Shown here: one piece after another, positions 33,161-43,646 of the stretch
How the letters are laid out: the number at the start of each line of letters is the position of its first letter
Numbering within the stretch: position 1 is the stretch's first letter
Assembly: GCA_965220855.1 (NCBI GenBank)
Contig: CBDCQY010000001.1
Location: 248,001-312,000, forward strand
Direction: 5' to 3'
DNA from: Bin95 sp965220855
Lineage (GTDB): Bacteria; Pseudomonadota; Alphaproteobacteria; Bin95
DNA length: 64,000 nt
Notes under the pieces: model-generated
What the model was told of the DNA's origin: nothing
The model's input: only the letters and a program-made list of their open reading frames with translations
Databases searched by the model: none
Translations under genes and position numbers: made by a program

Positions 33161-34213
33161 ATGAAGCACAAGATCGCTATCGTTTGCGCGGGGGCCGTCG
33201 GCTCGCATGTCGGCGGCCACCTCACCCGGGCCGGCTTTGCGCCCATCCTGATCGACTTCTGGCCGGAGCATGTCGAGGCCATGCGCCGCGACGGGCTCCG
33301 CCTCACCGGCATGACCGAACCGGAGTGCTTCACGCAGCCGGTCGAGGCCTGGCATGTGACGGAGCTGGAGCGGCTGTCGCGCGAGCGCCCGATCGACATC
33401 GCGTTCGTCTGCGCCAAATCCTACGACACGGTCTGGGCCACCGAGATGATCCGGCAATATCTGGCCCCGGACGGCTTCGTCGTCTCGCTGCAGAACGGCA
33501 TCAACGAGGAGCGCGTGGCGGGCGTGGTCGGCTGGGGCAAGACGCTCGGCTCGATCGCCAGCCTGATCGCGGTCGAGCTCCATGCGCCGGGCCAGGTGCG
33601 CCGCAATGTGCGCCTCGGCGGCGAGCGCCACACCGTCTTTCGCGTCGGCGAGCCGCACGGCCGGATCACCGAGCGCGCGCAGCTGGTGGCGGAGATGCTC
33701 TCGCACGTGGACAGCGCCCGGGCGACGGCCAATCTCTGGGGCGAGCGCTGGTCGAAGCTCATCATCAACGCGATGCGCAACCCGATGTCGGCGGCGACCG
33801 GCCTTGGCGGCAACGAGGCCGACCGGCTCGACTACACCCGCCGGCTGGCGATCCGCATCGCCGGCGAGACGGTCCGGGTCGGCCTCGCGCACGGCTTCGC
33901 GCTGGAGAAGGTCTATGGCATGGCCCCGGAGCGCCTGGCCCAGGCGGCGGAGGGCAACAACGAAGCCATGGCCGAGATCGAGGAGCTGCTGGAGAACAAC
34001 GCCCAGGGCCGGTCCGGCGGCCAGCGCCCCTCCATGGGCCAGGATATCCAGAAGGGCCGGCGCACCGAGATCGATTATATCAACGGCCTGGTGGTCGATT
34101 ACGCCGACCGCCTCGGCCTCGCCGTCCCCGCCAACCGCGCCCTGGTCGAGGTCGTCAAGCGCGTCGAACGCAAGGAAATCCCGCCCGCACCGGAGAATGT
34201 GCGCCATATCTGA
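33161..34213 (+). CDS. Ketopantoate reductase-like (PanE/ApbA family) oxidoreductase
   Basis: A 350-residue NADP-dependent reductase: KIAIVCAGAVGSHVGGHL Rossmann loop, DIAFVCAKSYDT, VVSLQNGINEE, and WSKLIINAMRNPMSA with the catalytic lysine; the C-terminal domain keeps RPSMGQDIQKGRRTEIDYINGLVV. True ketopantoate reductases are nearer 300 residues, so this longer form may act on another 2-keto acid; the call is at family level. It lies 48 bases after the dioxygenase. Confidence 0.88.
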   Translation: MKHKIAIVCAGAVGSHVGGHLTRAGFAPILIDFWPEHVEAMRRDGLRLTGMTEPECFTQPVEAWHVTELERLSRERPIDIAFVCAKSYDTVWATEMIRQYLAPDGFVVSLQNGINEERVAGVVGWGKTLGSIASLIAVELHAPGQVRRNVRLGGERHTVFRVGEPHGRITERAQLVAEMLSHVDSARATANLWGERWSKLIINAMRNPMSAATGLGGNEADRLDYTRRLAIRIAGETVRVGLAHGFALEKVYGMAPERLAQAAEGNNEAMAEIEELLENNAQGRSGGQRPSMGQDIQKGRRTEIDYINGLVVDYADRLGLAVPANRALVEVVKRVERKEIPPAPENVRHI

Positions 34214-34460
34214 GGGAGGCGCTTGAGAGCATGGCGGCGGTGGCGGCCGGATAACCAGGCCGCGATCATCTCGGGTCGGGTGAAGCGCGCGCCGGGGGCG
34301 CTTGCGCCAGTGCGCCGCCCGCAGAACCCCATACGCCTACTCCGTCCGACGCGTCCGAACCCGTGTAGTCTGGAAACCTTCCAAAACCCGAGAGGGACTG
34401 GAAAATTGTGCGGTGGCGGGCGAGTATCGGGGGCGTCAGCGAGGGACGGGAGATGAGGCG

Positions 34461-36407
<1,947 letters not shown>

Positions 36408-36419
36408 GCGGGGCGTCCC

Positions 36420-37706
36420 ATGTTCGAAGACCGCTACGGCCTGCCGCTCGCCACCGCATCCGCGCCCGCGCGCGACGCCTATGTCGAGGGGGTGGACCTC
36501 TTCCTCTCCGCCAATGCCGGGGCGGAGGCCGCCTTCGAGCGCGCGGGGCGGGAAGACCCCGCCTTCGCGCTCGCCCACGCCGCGCTCGCCCGCGCGCTGC
36601 AGATGCGCGGCCGGGGGCGTGAGGCGCGCGAGGCGATGGGCCGGGCGCGCGCGGCGGCGAATGGCGGAACGGCGCGCGACGCGGGCCATCTCGGCGCGCT
36701 CGGCCTGCTGATCGACGGCGACGGGCCGGGGGCGCTCGCCGCGATCCGCGCCCATCTCGCCGACTGGCCGCGCGACGCCATGATCGCCCAGCCCTGCACC
36801 GGCGTCTTCGGGCTGATCGGCTTCAGCGGCCGGGCCGGGCGCGAGGCGGAGCAGCTGGCCTTCACCGACCGGCTGGCGCCGCATTATGGCGAGGACTGGT
36901 GGTTTCTCGCCCAGCACGGCTTCTCGCAGGTCGAGGCCGGCCAGGTGGCCGAGGCGGAGGACCTGCTGGAGCGCGCGCTCGCCGGCAATCCGCGCAACGC
37001 CAACGCAGCCCATATCCGCGCGCATGTGCATTACGAGGCGGGCGAGGCGGCGGAGGGCCTGGCGCGCCTCGACGCCTGGCGGCGCGACTACGACCCGAGC
37101 GCCCAGCTCGCCTGCCATATCGCCTGGCATGTGGCGATCTGGCGCGCGGGCGCGGGCGAGATGGAGGAGGCCTGGCGGGTCTATCGGGCCGATGTCGCGC
37201 CCGACGGGGCGTGGGGGCCGCCGATCAATGTGCTGACCGACAGCGCCGCCTTCGTGCTGCGCGCCGCGCTCGCCGGCTCGCCCGCGCCGGAGGGCGTCTG
37301 GGAGCGGCTCAGCGACTACGCCTCCCGCTTCTTTCCCGCCCCCGGCATCGCGTTCGCCGACACGCACGCCGCGCTCGCCCACGCCATGGCGGGGCGGGGC
37401 GAGGCGCTCGGGCGCATCGTGGAGGCGCCGGCCGGCCCGGCGGGCGAGCTGGTGGCGGGCCTGGCGGCGGCCTTCGGCGCCTATGCCGAGGGCGACTGGG
37501 AGGAGGCGGTGCGGCTGATGGCGCCCTGGATGGCGGGCCATGAGCGCATCGGCGGCAGCCGCGCCCAGCGCGACCTGCTGGAGTTCGCGCTGCTCGGCGC
37601 GCTCATCCGCAGCGGCCGCAGCGAGGAGGCGCGCCGCCTCTTGCAACTCCGCCGCCCCGTCCACCGCCCCGCCCCACCCCTGATGGGCATTGACGGGGCG
37701 GGGTGA
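36420..37706 (+). CDS. TPR protein of the TTC38 family
   Basis: A 428-residue helical-repeat protein, 12 bases after acs. TPR-like helix pairs recur: FALAHAALARALQMRGRGREA, DWWFLAQHGFSQVEAGQVAEAEDLLERAL, NAAHIRAHVHYEAGEAAEGLARL, and AYAEGDWEEAVRLM. The order and the HIRAHVHYEAGE and HIAWH-like stretches match TTC38-type tetratricopeptide proteins found widely in proteobacteria and animals; molecular role unknown. Probably cotranscribed with acs. Very arginine- and alanine-rich, no signal peptide. Confidence 0.85.
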   Translation: MFEDRYGLPLATASAPARDAYVEGVDLFLSANAGAEAAFERAGREDPAFALAHAALARALQMRGRGREAREAMGRARAAANGGTARDAGHLGALGLLIDGDGPGALAAIRAHLADWPRDAMIAQPCTGVFGLIGFSGRAGREAEQLAFTDRLAPHYGEDWWFLAQHGFSQVEAGQVAEAEDLLERALAGNPRNANAAHIRAHVHYEAGEAAEGLARLDAWRRDYDPSAQLACHIAWHVAIWRAGAGEMEEAWRVYRADVAPDGAWGPPINVLTDSAAFVLRAALAGSPAPEGVWERLSDYASRFFPAPGIAFADTHAALAHAMAGRGEALGRIVEAPAGPAGELVAGLAAAFGAYAEGDWEEAVRLMAPWMAGHERIGGSRAQRDLLEFALLGALIRSGRSEEARRLLQLRRPVHRPAPPLMGIDGAG

Positions 37707-37722
37707 GCGCGGGGGCGCGTCC

Positions 37723-38649
37723 ATGTCCGAGGTCCGAGTCACCACGCGGCGTCCGTCTTCCCCCGAAGACGCCGACTTCGCTATCGAAATCGATTTCAAA
37801 CGGGGAAGCGGCAGCCCGCAGCGTGTCTTTCGCGCAGCCGACAAGATGGTTCAGGCATTGCAACGTGTGGATGAAGCTCTTTGCATTTCAGTGGATATGA
37901 ATATCAAGCCTGTCCTGGTTCTGGAGGATATCGAGGCAGGGTCCATCCGCATCTGGTTGAAGAATGTTCTTGAGGCGACAGACGACCAGGCGATCAAGGG
38001 GCTGGACTGGAAACCTGCCGTCGGGCGGTATCTGGTACGCGCCAAATATGCCTATATTCGCTGGGCGAACAAGGAGGACCCGGAGCGCACATTGCTGGAC
38101 CTTGCGCGTGAATTGCGGACGATTGCAAGCGAGACCGATATCAGGCATTTGCCGGACTATGCGCCGCCGAGCACCGCCGAACTGGCGGACGCCGCGAAAC
38201 AGATCGACGAAGCCAAGCAAGAGCTGTCCGAAGGCGATCGAATAAGCTATCTCAGCGACGAAAACGATCCTGTCGATTTCGACCTGTCGGTCTCCTGGTC
38301 GGGTGAGGAACTGTCCGACTTGCTGGTGCGCGAGACAACGAAATTCGAGAATATGCCCATGAATCTGATCGTCAAGAGGCCGGATTATCTCGGTGTCTCG
38401 AAATGGGATTTCCGACATGGCCGTCGGTCGATATCGGCGCGCATCGAAGATACGTCCTGGCTGACGGACTTTCAGGAAAGAAAAGTCGACGTTCGTCCGG
38501 GGGACGCCTTGAAATGCCTTGTCACGATTGAGTATTCATATGGTTTCGACAATGAGCTTGTGAGCGAAAACCACACCGTCACGACTGTGGAGGCCGTGCT
38601 CGAGAACCAGATCCGGCAGGCAAATCTGCTCGACGACGAAGAGCGATAG
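37723..38649 (+). CDS. Unrecognised 308-residue protein, lower GC than neighbours
   Basis: No known domain is recognised. No signal peptide or membrane segment. The first half is alpha/beta (RVFRAADKMVQALQRVD, PVLVLEDIEAGSIRIWLKNVL), the middle has a helical acidic part (DAAKQIDEAKQELSEG) and the C-terminal half is beta-rich (LIVKRPDYLGVSKWDFRHG, CLVTIEYSYGF). Codon use is less GC-biased than in flanking genes, which suggests later acquisition. It sits between the TPR gene and the convergent pyruvate kinase gene. A GC hairpin (38660-38672) lies just after the stop. Confidence 0.7.
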   Translation: MSEVRVTTRRPSSPEDADFAIEIDFKRGSGSPQRVFRAADKMVQALQRVDEALCISVDMNIKPVLVLEDIEAGSIRIWLKNVLEATDDQAIKGLDWKPAVGRYLVRAKYAYIRWANKEDPERTLLDLARELRTIASETDIRHLPDYAPPSTAELADAAKQIDEAKQELSEGDRISYLSDENDPVDFDLSVSWSGEELSDLLVRETTKFENMPMNLIVKRPDYLGVSKWDFRHGRRSISARIEDTSWLTDFQERKVDVRPGDALKCLVTIEYSYGFDNELVSENHTVTTVEAVLENQIRQANLLDDEER

Positions 38650-38681
38650 CGCGCGGAGCGGGGCCCTGCCCCACTCGCCGC

Positions 38682-40103
38682 TCAGGGCGGTTCTATGGTG
38701 GCGATGCGCAGGATGTTGGTGGCGCCGGGGGTGCCGAAGGGGACGCCGGCGGTGATGACCACCATGTCGCCCGGCCCGGCGACCTCCTCCAGCGCGGCGG
38801 CGGCGATCGCCTTGCGCACCATCTCGGCGAAGTCGCGCACATCGGCCGTGTGCACGCTGTGCACGCCGCAGATCAGCGAGAGGCGGCGCGCGGTGGCGAG
38901 ATCGGAGGTCACCGCCAGGATCGGCTGCGCCGGGCGCTCGCGGGCGGCGCGCAGCGTGGTCGAGCCGGAGGTGGTGTAGGTGACGATCGCGGCCGCGCCG
39001 ATGGTGTCGGCCACCTGGCGGGCGGCGGCGGAGATCGCGTCGGCGGTGGTCGCCAGCGGCAGGCGCTGGTCGGCGGCGGCGATCCGCCGGTGCAGCGGGT
39101 CCTGCTCCACCCGCGCGATCACCCGGTCCATGATCTCGACCGCAGCGGTCGGATGGTCGCCGGCGGCGGTCTCGGCCGAGAGCATCACGGCGTCCGCGCC
39201 GTCATAGACGGCCGTCGCCACATCGGAGACCTCGGCGCGGGTCGGCGCCGGGGCCTGCACCATGGATTCGAGCATCTGCGTCGCCACGATCACCGGCTTG
39301 CCGGCGTCGCGGCTGGTGCGCACGATGGTCTTCTGCGCGACCGGCACATCCTCGGGGTCCATCTCCACGCCGAGATCGCCGCGCGCCACCATCACCGCAT
39401 CGGCGGCGGCGACGATATCGTCGATGCGCGCGACCGCCGCCGGCTTCTCCACCTTGACCAGCACATGCGCGCGCCCGCCGATCAGCCGGCGGGCCTCCTC
39501 CACATCCTCCGGGCGCTGCACGAAGGAGAGCGCAATCCACTCGCAGCCGAGCCGGAGCGCGAACTCGAGGTCGCGCCGGTCCTTCTCCGTCAGCGGCGAG
39601 ATCGGCAGCAGCACGCCCGGCAGGTTGATGCCCTTGCGGTCGCCGAGCCGGCCGCCGGTCAGCACCTCGGTCTCCAGCGCGTCGGCGGTCTTCGACAGCG
39701 CCCGCAGCCGGACGCGTCCGTCGTCGAGCAGCAGCTCGTCTCCGGGGCCGACGGCGGCGAAGATCTCCGGATGCGGCGCCGAGACGCGCGCCGCGCTGCC
39801 CGGCCGGTCGGAGCGGTCGAGCAGGAAGCGCCGCCCGGCTTCCAGCTCGACGCCGCCGCCCTCGAACACCCCGACGCGCAGCTTCGGCCCCTGCATGTCG
39901 GCCATAACGCCGATCGGGCGCAGCGTCTCCCGCTCCAGCTGGCGCAGGATGCGATGGCGCCGGGCGTGGTCCTCCGGCTCGCCATGGCTGAAATTGAAGC
40001 GGAAGACATCAACCCCGGCCCGGAACAGCTCGTGGATCGCCTCGGCGGTCGAGGTCGCCGGCCCCAGCGTGGCGACGATCTTGGCCCTGCGTTTGCGCCG
40101 CAT
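38682..40103 (-). CDS. pyk: Pyruvate kinase
   Basis: A 473-residue glycolytic enzyme. Start RRAKIVATLGPATS, substrate-site FNFSHGEPEDH, the lysine-bearing VKVEKPAAV, the signature VMVARGDLGVEMDPEDVP, KPVIVATQMLESM, and the C-terminal allosteric domain. It converts phosphoenolpyruvate and ADP to pyruvate and ATP. It follows the glycerate kinase gene on the same strand (39-base gap), an arrangement known from alphaproteobacterial glyoxylate/tartrate clusters, so glycerate can pass to pyruvate. Confidence 0.96.
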   Translation of the reverse strand: MRRKRRAKIVATLGPATSTAEAIHELFRAGVDVFRFNFSHGEPEDHARRHRILRQLERETLRPIGVMADMQGPKLRVGVFEGGGVELEAGRRFLLDRSDRPGSAARVSAPHPEIFAAVGPGDELLLDDGRVRLRALSKTADALETEVLTGGRLGDRKGINLPGVLLPISPLTEKDRRDLEFALRLGCEWIALSFVQRPEDVEEARRLIGGRAHVLVKVEKPAAVARIDDIVAAADAVMVARGDLGVEMDPEDVPVAQKTIVRTSRDAGKPVIVATQMLESMVQAPAPTRAEVSDVATAVYDGADAVMLSAETAAGDHPTAAVEIMDRVIARVEQDPLHRRIAAADQRLPLATTADAISAAARQVADTIGAAAIVTYTTSGSTTLRAARERPAQPILAVTSDLATARRLSLICGVHSVHTADVRDFAEMVRKAIAAAALEEVAGPGDMVVITAGVPFGTPGATNILRIATIEPP

Positions 40104-40142
40104 CGCTTTCCCCCTTCCCCCGCGAGCCTCCGGACGCCCTGC

Positions 40143-41354
40143 CTATGGCTCGATCAGAATGGCGCGGAAATCATTGACATTGGTTCGTGTCGGTCCCGTG
40201 ACCACCAGATCCTCCAGCGCCGCGAACAGCGTCCACGCGTCATTGTCGCGGAGCAGCCCGGCCGGGTCGAGACCGAGCGCGCGGGCGCGGGCGAGGCTGT
40301 CGGGACGGAGCAGCGCGCCCGCGCACTCGCACATCCCGTCGATGCCGTCCGTGTCGCAGGCGATGGCGTGAATGCCGGGCGCGCCGTCGAGCGCGAGCGC
40401 GAGGCCCAGCAGGAACTCCAGATTGCGCCCGCCCCGCCCCTCGCCTCGCACCGTCACCGTTGTCTCGCCGCCGGAGAGCAGCAGGCAGGGCGGCCGGAAC
40501 GGCTCGCCGAAAGCGCGGGCGTGCAGCGCGAGGCCGGCCATGACCCGGCCCGCCTCGCGGGCCTCGCCCTCGATGCGGTCCGAGAGCAGCCAGGCCGGCG
40601 GGCGGTCCGCCGCCGCCGCCATCAGGCACTCGCGCGGCGTGGCGATGAGCCGGAACTCCGTGCGCTCCAGCCGCTTCGGCGTCTCCGCCATGCCGGCCGG
40701 GGCCGCGATGGCGTAAGCGGCCAGCACTCGGGTGGCGTCGGCGAGCGTCGTCGGGTCGCACACGGTCGGGCCGGAGGCGATGACGGCCGGATCGTCGCCC
40801 GGCACGTCCGAGATCGCGAGCGTGACGGTGCGCGCCGGCCGGGCCGCCGCCGCCAGCCGCCCGCCCTTCACCGCCGACAGATGCTTGCGCACCGTGTTGA
40901 TCTCGTGGATCGAGGCGCCGGAGCGCAAGAGCGCCGAGGTCACCGCCTGCTTCTCCTCGAAGGCGACGCCCGGCAGCGGCAGGGCGAGCAGCGCCGAACC
41001 GCCGCCGGAAGCAAGGAACACCAGCAGGTCGTCGGGCCCGAGCGCCTCGGCGGCCGCGAGGATGCGCCGCGCGGCCTCCCGCCCGGCCGTGTCGGGCAGC
41101 GGGTGGCCGGCCTCCGCCAGCTCGATCCGCTCCAGCGCCAGCCCATGGCCGTAGCGCGTCACCGCCAGACCCTCCAGCGGCCCCGGCCAGGCGGCCTCGA
41201 AGGCGGCCGCCATGGAGGCCGCCGCCTTGCCGGCCGCGGCGACGAAGGTGCGCCCCGGCGGCGGCTCCGGCAGCGCGCCGGCGAGCGTCAGCGCCGGGTC
41301 GGCCCGCGCCACGGCGCGCGCAAAGGCCGCGCGGAGGATCGATTCCGGCTGCAT
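40143..41354 (-). CDS. Glycerate 2-kinase, MOFRL family (GckA/TtuD type)
   Basis: A 403-residue kinase. AAGKAAASMA near the start, DLLVFLASGGGSALLALPLPG, NTVRKHLSAVKGGRLA, ISDVPGDDPAVIASGPT and the C-terminal MOFRL domain with LLSGGETTVTVRGEGRGGRN and ACDTDGIDG. It phosphorylates D-glycerate to 2-phosphoglycerate, linking glyoxylate, serine or tartrate use to lower glycolysis. Older databases call these proteins hydroxypyruvate reductase (TtuD). Upstream of pyk, probably one operon. Confidence 0.92.
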   Translation of the reverse strand: MQPESILRAAFARAVARADPALTLAGALPEPPPGRTFVAAAGKAAASMAAAFEAAWPGPLEGLAVTRYGHGLALERIELAEAGHPLPDTAGREAARRILAAAEALGPDDLLVFLASGGGSALLALPLPGVAFEEKQAVTSALLRSGASIHEINTVRKHLSAVKGGRLAAAARPARTVTLAISDVPGDDPAVIASGPTVCDPTTLADATRVLAAYAIAAPAGMAETPKRLERTEFRLIATPRECLMAAAADRPPAWLLSDRIEGEAREAGRVMAGLALHARAFGEPFRPPCLLLSGGETTVTVRGEGRGGRNLEFLLGLALALDGAPGIHAIACDTDGIDGMCECAGALLRPDSLARARALGLDPAGLLRDNDAWTLFAALEDLVVTGPTRTNVNDFRAILIEP

Positions 41355-41411
41355 GATCGGCTACTCTACGCCCCTCCCCACCCCTTGGCGACCCGATGCG
41401 GGCGAGATGCG

Positions 41412-41705
41412 ATGACCGACAGCACCATGACGACCGAACTGGAAGCCGCCGCCTTCCGCACCCTGGCGCAGCATCTGCGCGACAATCCCGATGTGCAGAA
41501 TATCGACCTGATGAACCTGGCCGGCTTCTGCCGCAACTGCCTGTCCAAATGGTATCGCGCCGCGGCCGAGGAGCGCGGCCTCGACATGGACTATGAGACC
41601 GCGCGCGAGATCGTCTATGGCATGCCCTACGGCGAATACAAGCGCCGCCACCAGAAGGAGGCGACGGCCGAGCAGCAGGCCGCCTTCCGGGCGCGGGCCG
41701 AGTGA
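41412..41705 (+). CDS. DUF1244-domain protein
   Basis: A 97-residue helical protein: AAAFRTLAQHLRDNPDVQNIDLMNLAGFCRNCLSKWY and MDYETAREIVYGMPYGEYK cover the whole DUF1244 domain, common in proteobacteria. C-x2-C in FCRNCLSKW could bind a metal. Function unknown. It is divergent from the glycerate kinase gene and 16 bases upstream of gapR, so the two are likely cotranscribed. The frame is open far upstream, but only this 97-residue part is real. Confidence 0.9.
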   Translation: MTDSTMTTELEAAAFRTLAQHLRDNPDVQNIDLMNLAGFCRNCLSKWYRAAAEERGLDMDYETAREIVYGMPYGEYKRRHQKEATAEQQAAFRARAE

Positions 41706-41721
41706 GCGGCGGAGCCGGGAG

Positions 41722-41991
41722 ATGAGCGAGACGGGCGGCGTCACCGCCGGGCAGCTGCGCGCCTATGTCGAGCGCGTCGAGCGCCTCGAGGAGGACAAGG
41801 CCGCGCTGATGGCCGATATCCGCGAGGTCTATGCCGAGGCGAAGGGCAACGGTTTCGATGTGAAGACCATGCGCCAGATCGTGCGGCTGCGAAAGCTCGA
41901 CAGCGCCGAACGCGTCGAGCAGGAGGAGCTGCTCGACCTCTACAAGCGCGCGCTCGGCATGGCCCCGGACATGGAGGCAAGCGGGGACTGA
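41722..41991 (+). CDS. gapR: GapR nucleoid-associated protein (DUF2312)
   Basis: An 89-residue protein: AYVERVERLEEDKAALMADIREVYAEAKGNGFDVKTMRQIVRLRK is the conserved GapR/DUF2312 coiled-coil and basic helix. In Caulobacter, GapR encircles overtwisted DNA ahead of forks and RNA polymerase and stimulates topoisomerases. The family is nearly confined to alphaproteobacteria and is the best single taxonomic clue in the window. GGGAG precedes the ATG. Confidence 0.95.
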   Translation: MSETGGVTAGQLRAYVERVERLEEDKAALMADIREVYAEAKGNGFDVKTMRQIVRLRKLDSAERVEQEELLDLYKRALGMAPDMEASGD

Positions 41992-42015
41992 CCTTGCCCC
42001 CGGCGCGGCCCCCGA

Positions 42016-43617
42016 TCAGGCGGCGGCGCGCGCGTCCTCCAGCACCATGGCGGCGCCCTTTTCCGCGATCATGATGGTCGGCGCATTGGTGTTGCCGGTG
42101 GTCACGGCCGGCATCACCGAGGCGTCGATCACGCGCAGCCCCTCCATGCCGTGCAGCCGCAGGCGCGAATCGACCACCGCCATCGGGTCCTCGCCCATGC
42201 GGCAGGTGCCGACCGGGTGGTAGATCGTCTGCCCGGTCTCGCGCACGAACGCCTCCAGCGCCTCGGGGCTCACGGCCCCCGGCCCCGGCGAAAGCTCCTC
42301 CCGGATGACCTCGCGGAAGGCTGGCTGGGCGAAGATCTCGCGCGCCTGGCGGATGCCCTCCAGCGCGATGCGCAGATCGTCGGACGCGTCGAGGAAATTG
42401 TGCCGGATGGCCGGCGGCGCGAAGGGATCGGGCGAGACCGCCACGATCTCGCCGCGCGAGGACGGCCGGGCGATCGACACCGCCACCGACATGCCGGGCT
42501 CGCGCTCCAGCCGGCCGAACTCGTTGGCGTCGAAGCTCGCCGGGGTGAACAGCAGCTGGATGTCGGGCGAGGCCAGCCCCTCGCGCGAGCGGGTGTAGCA
42601 TTGCGCGCTGGAGACGCCGAAGGTGAGCGCGCCATTGCCGGCGAGCGCGAAGCGCGCCATCTCGCGCGCCAGCCGCCAGCCGCGCGCCAGCCGGTTGATC
42701 GACTCCGCGCCCGCCACCCGGTGCGCGATGCGCACGGTGTAATGGTCGGAGAGGTTCATGCCGACGCCGGGCAGGTCGTGGCGCGGCTCGACGCCGATCT
42801 CGCGGAGCCGGGCCGCCGGGCCGACGCCGGAGATCTGCAGCAGATGCGGCGAGTTGACCGTGCCGCCCGACACGATCACCTCGCGGCCGGCGCGCGCCTC
42901 CCGGTCCCGTCCGCGCTGCCGGAAGGCCACGCCCGTGCAGCGCCGGCCCTCGAAGCGAAGGCCGGTGGCGAAGGCGTCGGTCTCGATGCGCAGGTGGCGG
43001 CGCCCGCGCGCGGCGCTGAGAAAGGTGCGCGCCGTCGAGCCCCGAAAGCGGCCGTTGCGCGACATTTGCGAATAGCCCACGCCCTCGGCCGGCGGGCGGC
43101 CGCTGAGATCCGGGGCGAAGCGGTGTCCGGCCTGCTGGGCCGCCTCGACGAAGCGCCGCGTGAGCGGCAGCACGGTGCGATAGTCCTCCACCAGCAGCGG
43201 GCCGGATTTGCCGCGCTCGGCCGGGTCGCCCGGCGCATAGCGCTCGATGCTTTTGAAATGCTGCAGCACATCGTCATAGGACCAGCCGCGCGCGCCCGTC
43301 TGCGCCCAGCCGTCGAAATCGGCCGCGTTGCCGCGAATGAACAGCATGCCGTTGATGGAGGAGGACCCGCCCAGCACCCGGCCGCGCGGGCAGTGCAGCG
43401 AGCGCCCGCCGATCTTCTCGTCCGGCTCGGTGCGGTAGTTCCAGTTCACCACCGGGTGCGTGATCAGCTTCAGCACGCCGGCCGGCACATGGATGAACGG
43501 GTTCCAGTCCTTCGGACCGGCCTCCAGCAGCAGGACGCTGGCCCCGCTGGCGCTCAGCCGGTCGGCCAGCACGCAGCCGGCCGAGCCGGCCCCGACGATG
43601 ACATAATCCGCTTCCAT
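42016..43617 (-). CDS. GMC-family FAD oxidoreductase (choline/alcohol dehydrogenase-like), copy 2
   Basis: A 533-residue flavoenzyme with the same motifs as the copy at 15038: YVIVGAGSAGCVLADRL, GRVLGGSSSINGMLFIRG, GGTVNSPHLLQISGVG, IYHPVGTCRMGEDPM, TGNTNAPTIMI. The two copies are clear paralogues but differ through the substrate-domain middle. The start at 43617 follows GGGAGGA. The upstream acyl-CoA ligase gene on the same strand could activate the acid that forms after oxidation of an alcohol. Confidence 0.94.
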   Translation of the reverse strand: MEADYVIVGAGSAGCVLADRLSASGASVLLLEAGPKDWNPFIHVPAGVLKLITHPVVNWNYRTEPDEKIGGRSLHCPRGRVLGGSSSINGMLFIRGNAADFDGWAQTGARGWSYDDVLQHFKSIERYAPGDPAERGKSGPLLVEDYRTVLPLTRRFVEAAQQAGHRFAPDLSGRPPAEGVGYSQMSRNGRFRGSTARTFLSAARGRRHLRIETDAFATGLRFEGRRCTGVAFRQRGRDREARAGREVIVSGGTVNSPHLLQISGVGPAARLREIGVEPRHDLPGVGMNLSDHYTVRIAHRVAGAESINRLARGWRLAREMARFALAGNGALTFGVSSAQCYTRSREGLASPDIQLLFTPASFDANEFGRLEREPGMSVAVSIARPSSRGEIVAVSPDPFAPPAIRHNFLDASDDLRIALEGIRQAREIFAQPAFREVIREELSPGPGAVSPEALEAFVRETGQTIYHPVGTCRMGEDPMAVVDSRLRLHGMEGLRVIDASVMPAVTTGNTNAPTIMIAEKGAAMVLEDARAAA

Positions 43618-43646
43618 GCGTTCCTCCCTGGCGCTCGCCTGCGCCC

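Noticed and set aside
38660..38672. GGGGC-CCT-GCCCC hairpin as a firm terminator between convergent genes
   Set aside because: The stem is only five pairs and lacks a T-run; it may help but cannot be called with confidence.
38850..41411. Very long plus-strand frame ending in the DUF1244 protein
   Set aside because: The long N-terminal part is the reverse of pyk and the glycerate kinase gene; only the last 97 codons match a known family and have their own start.
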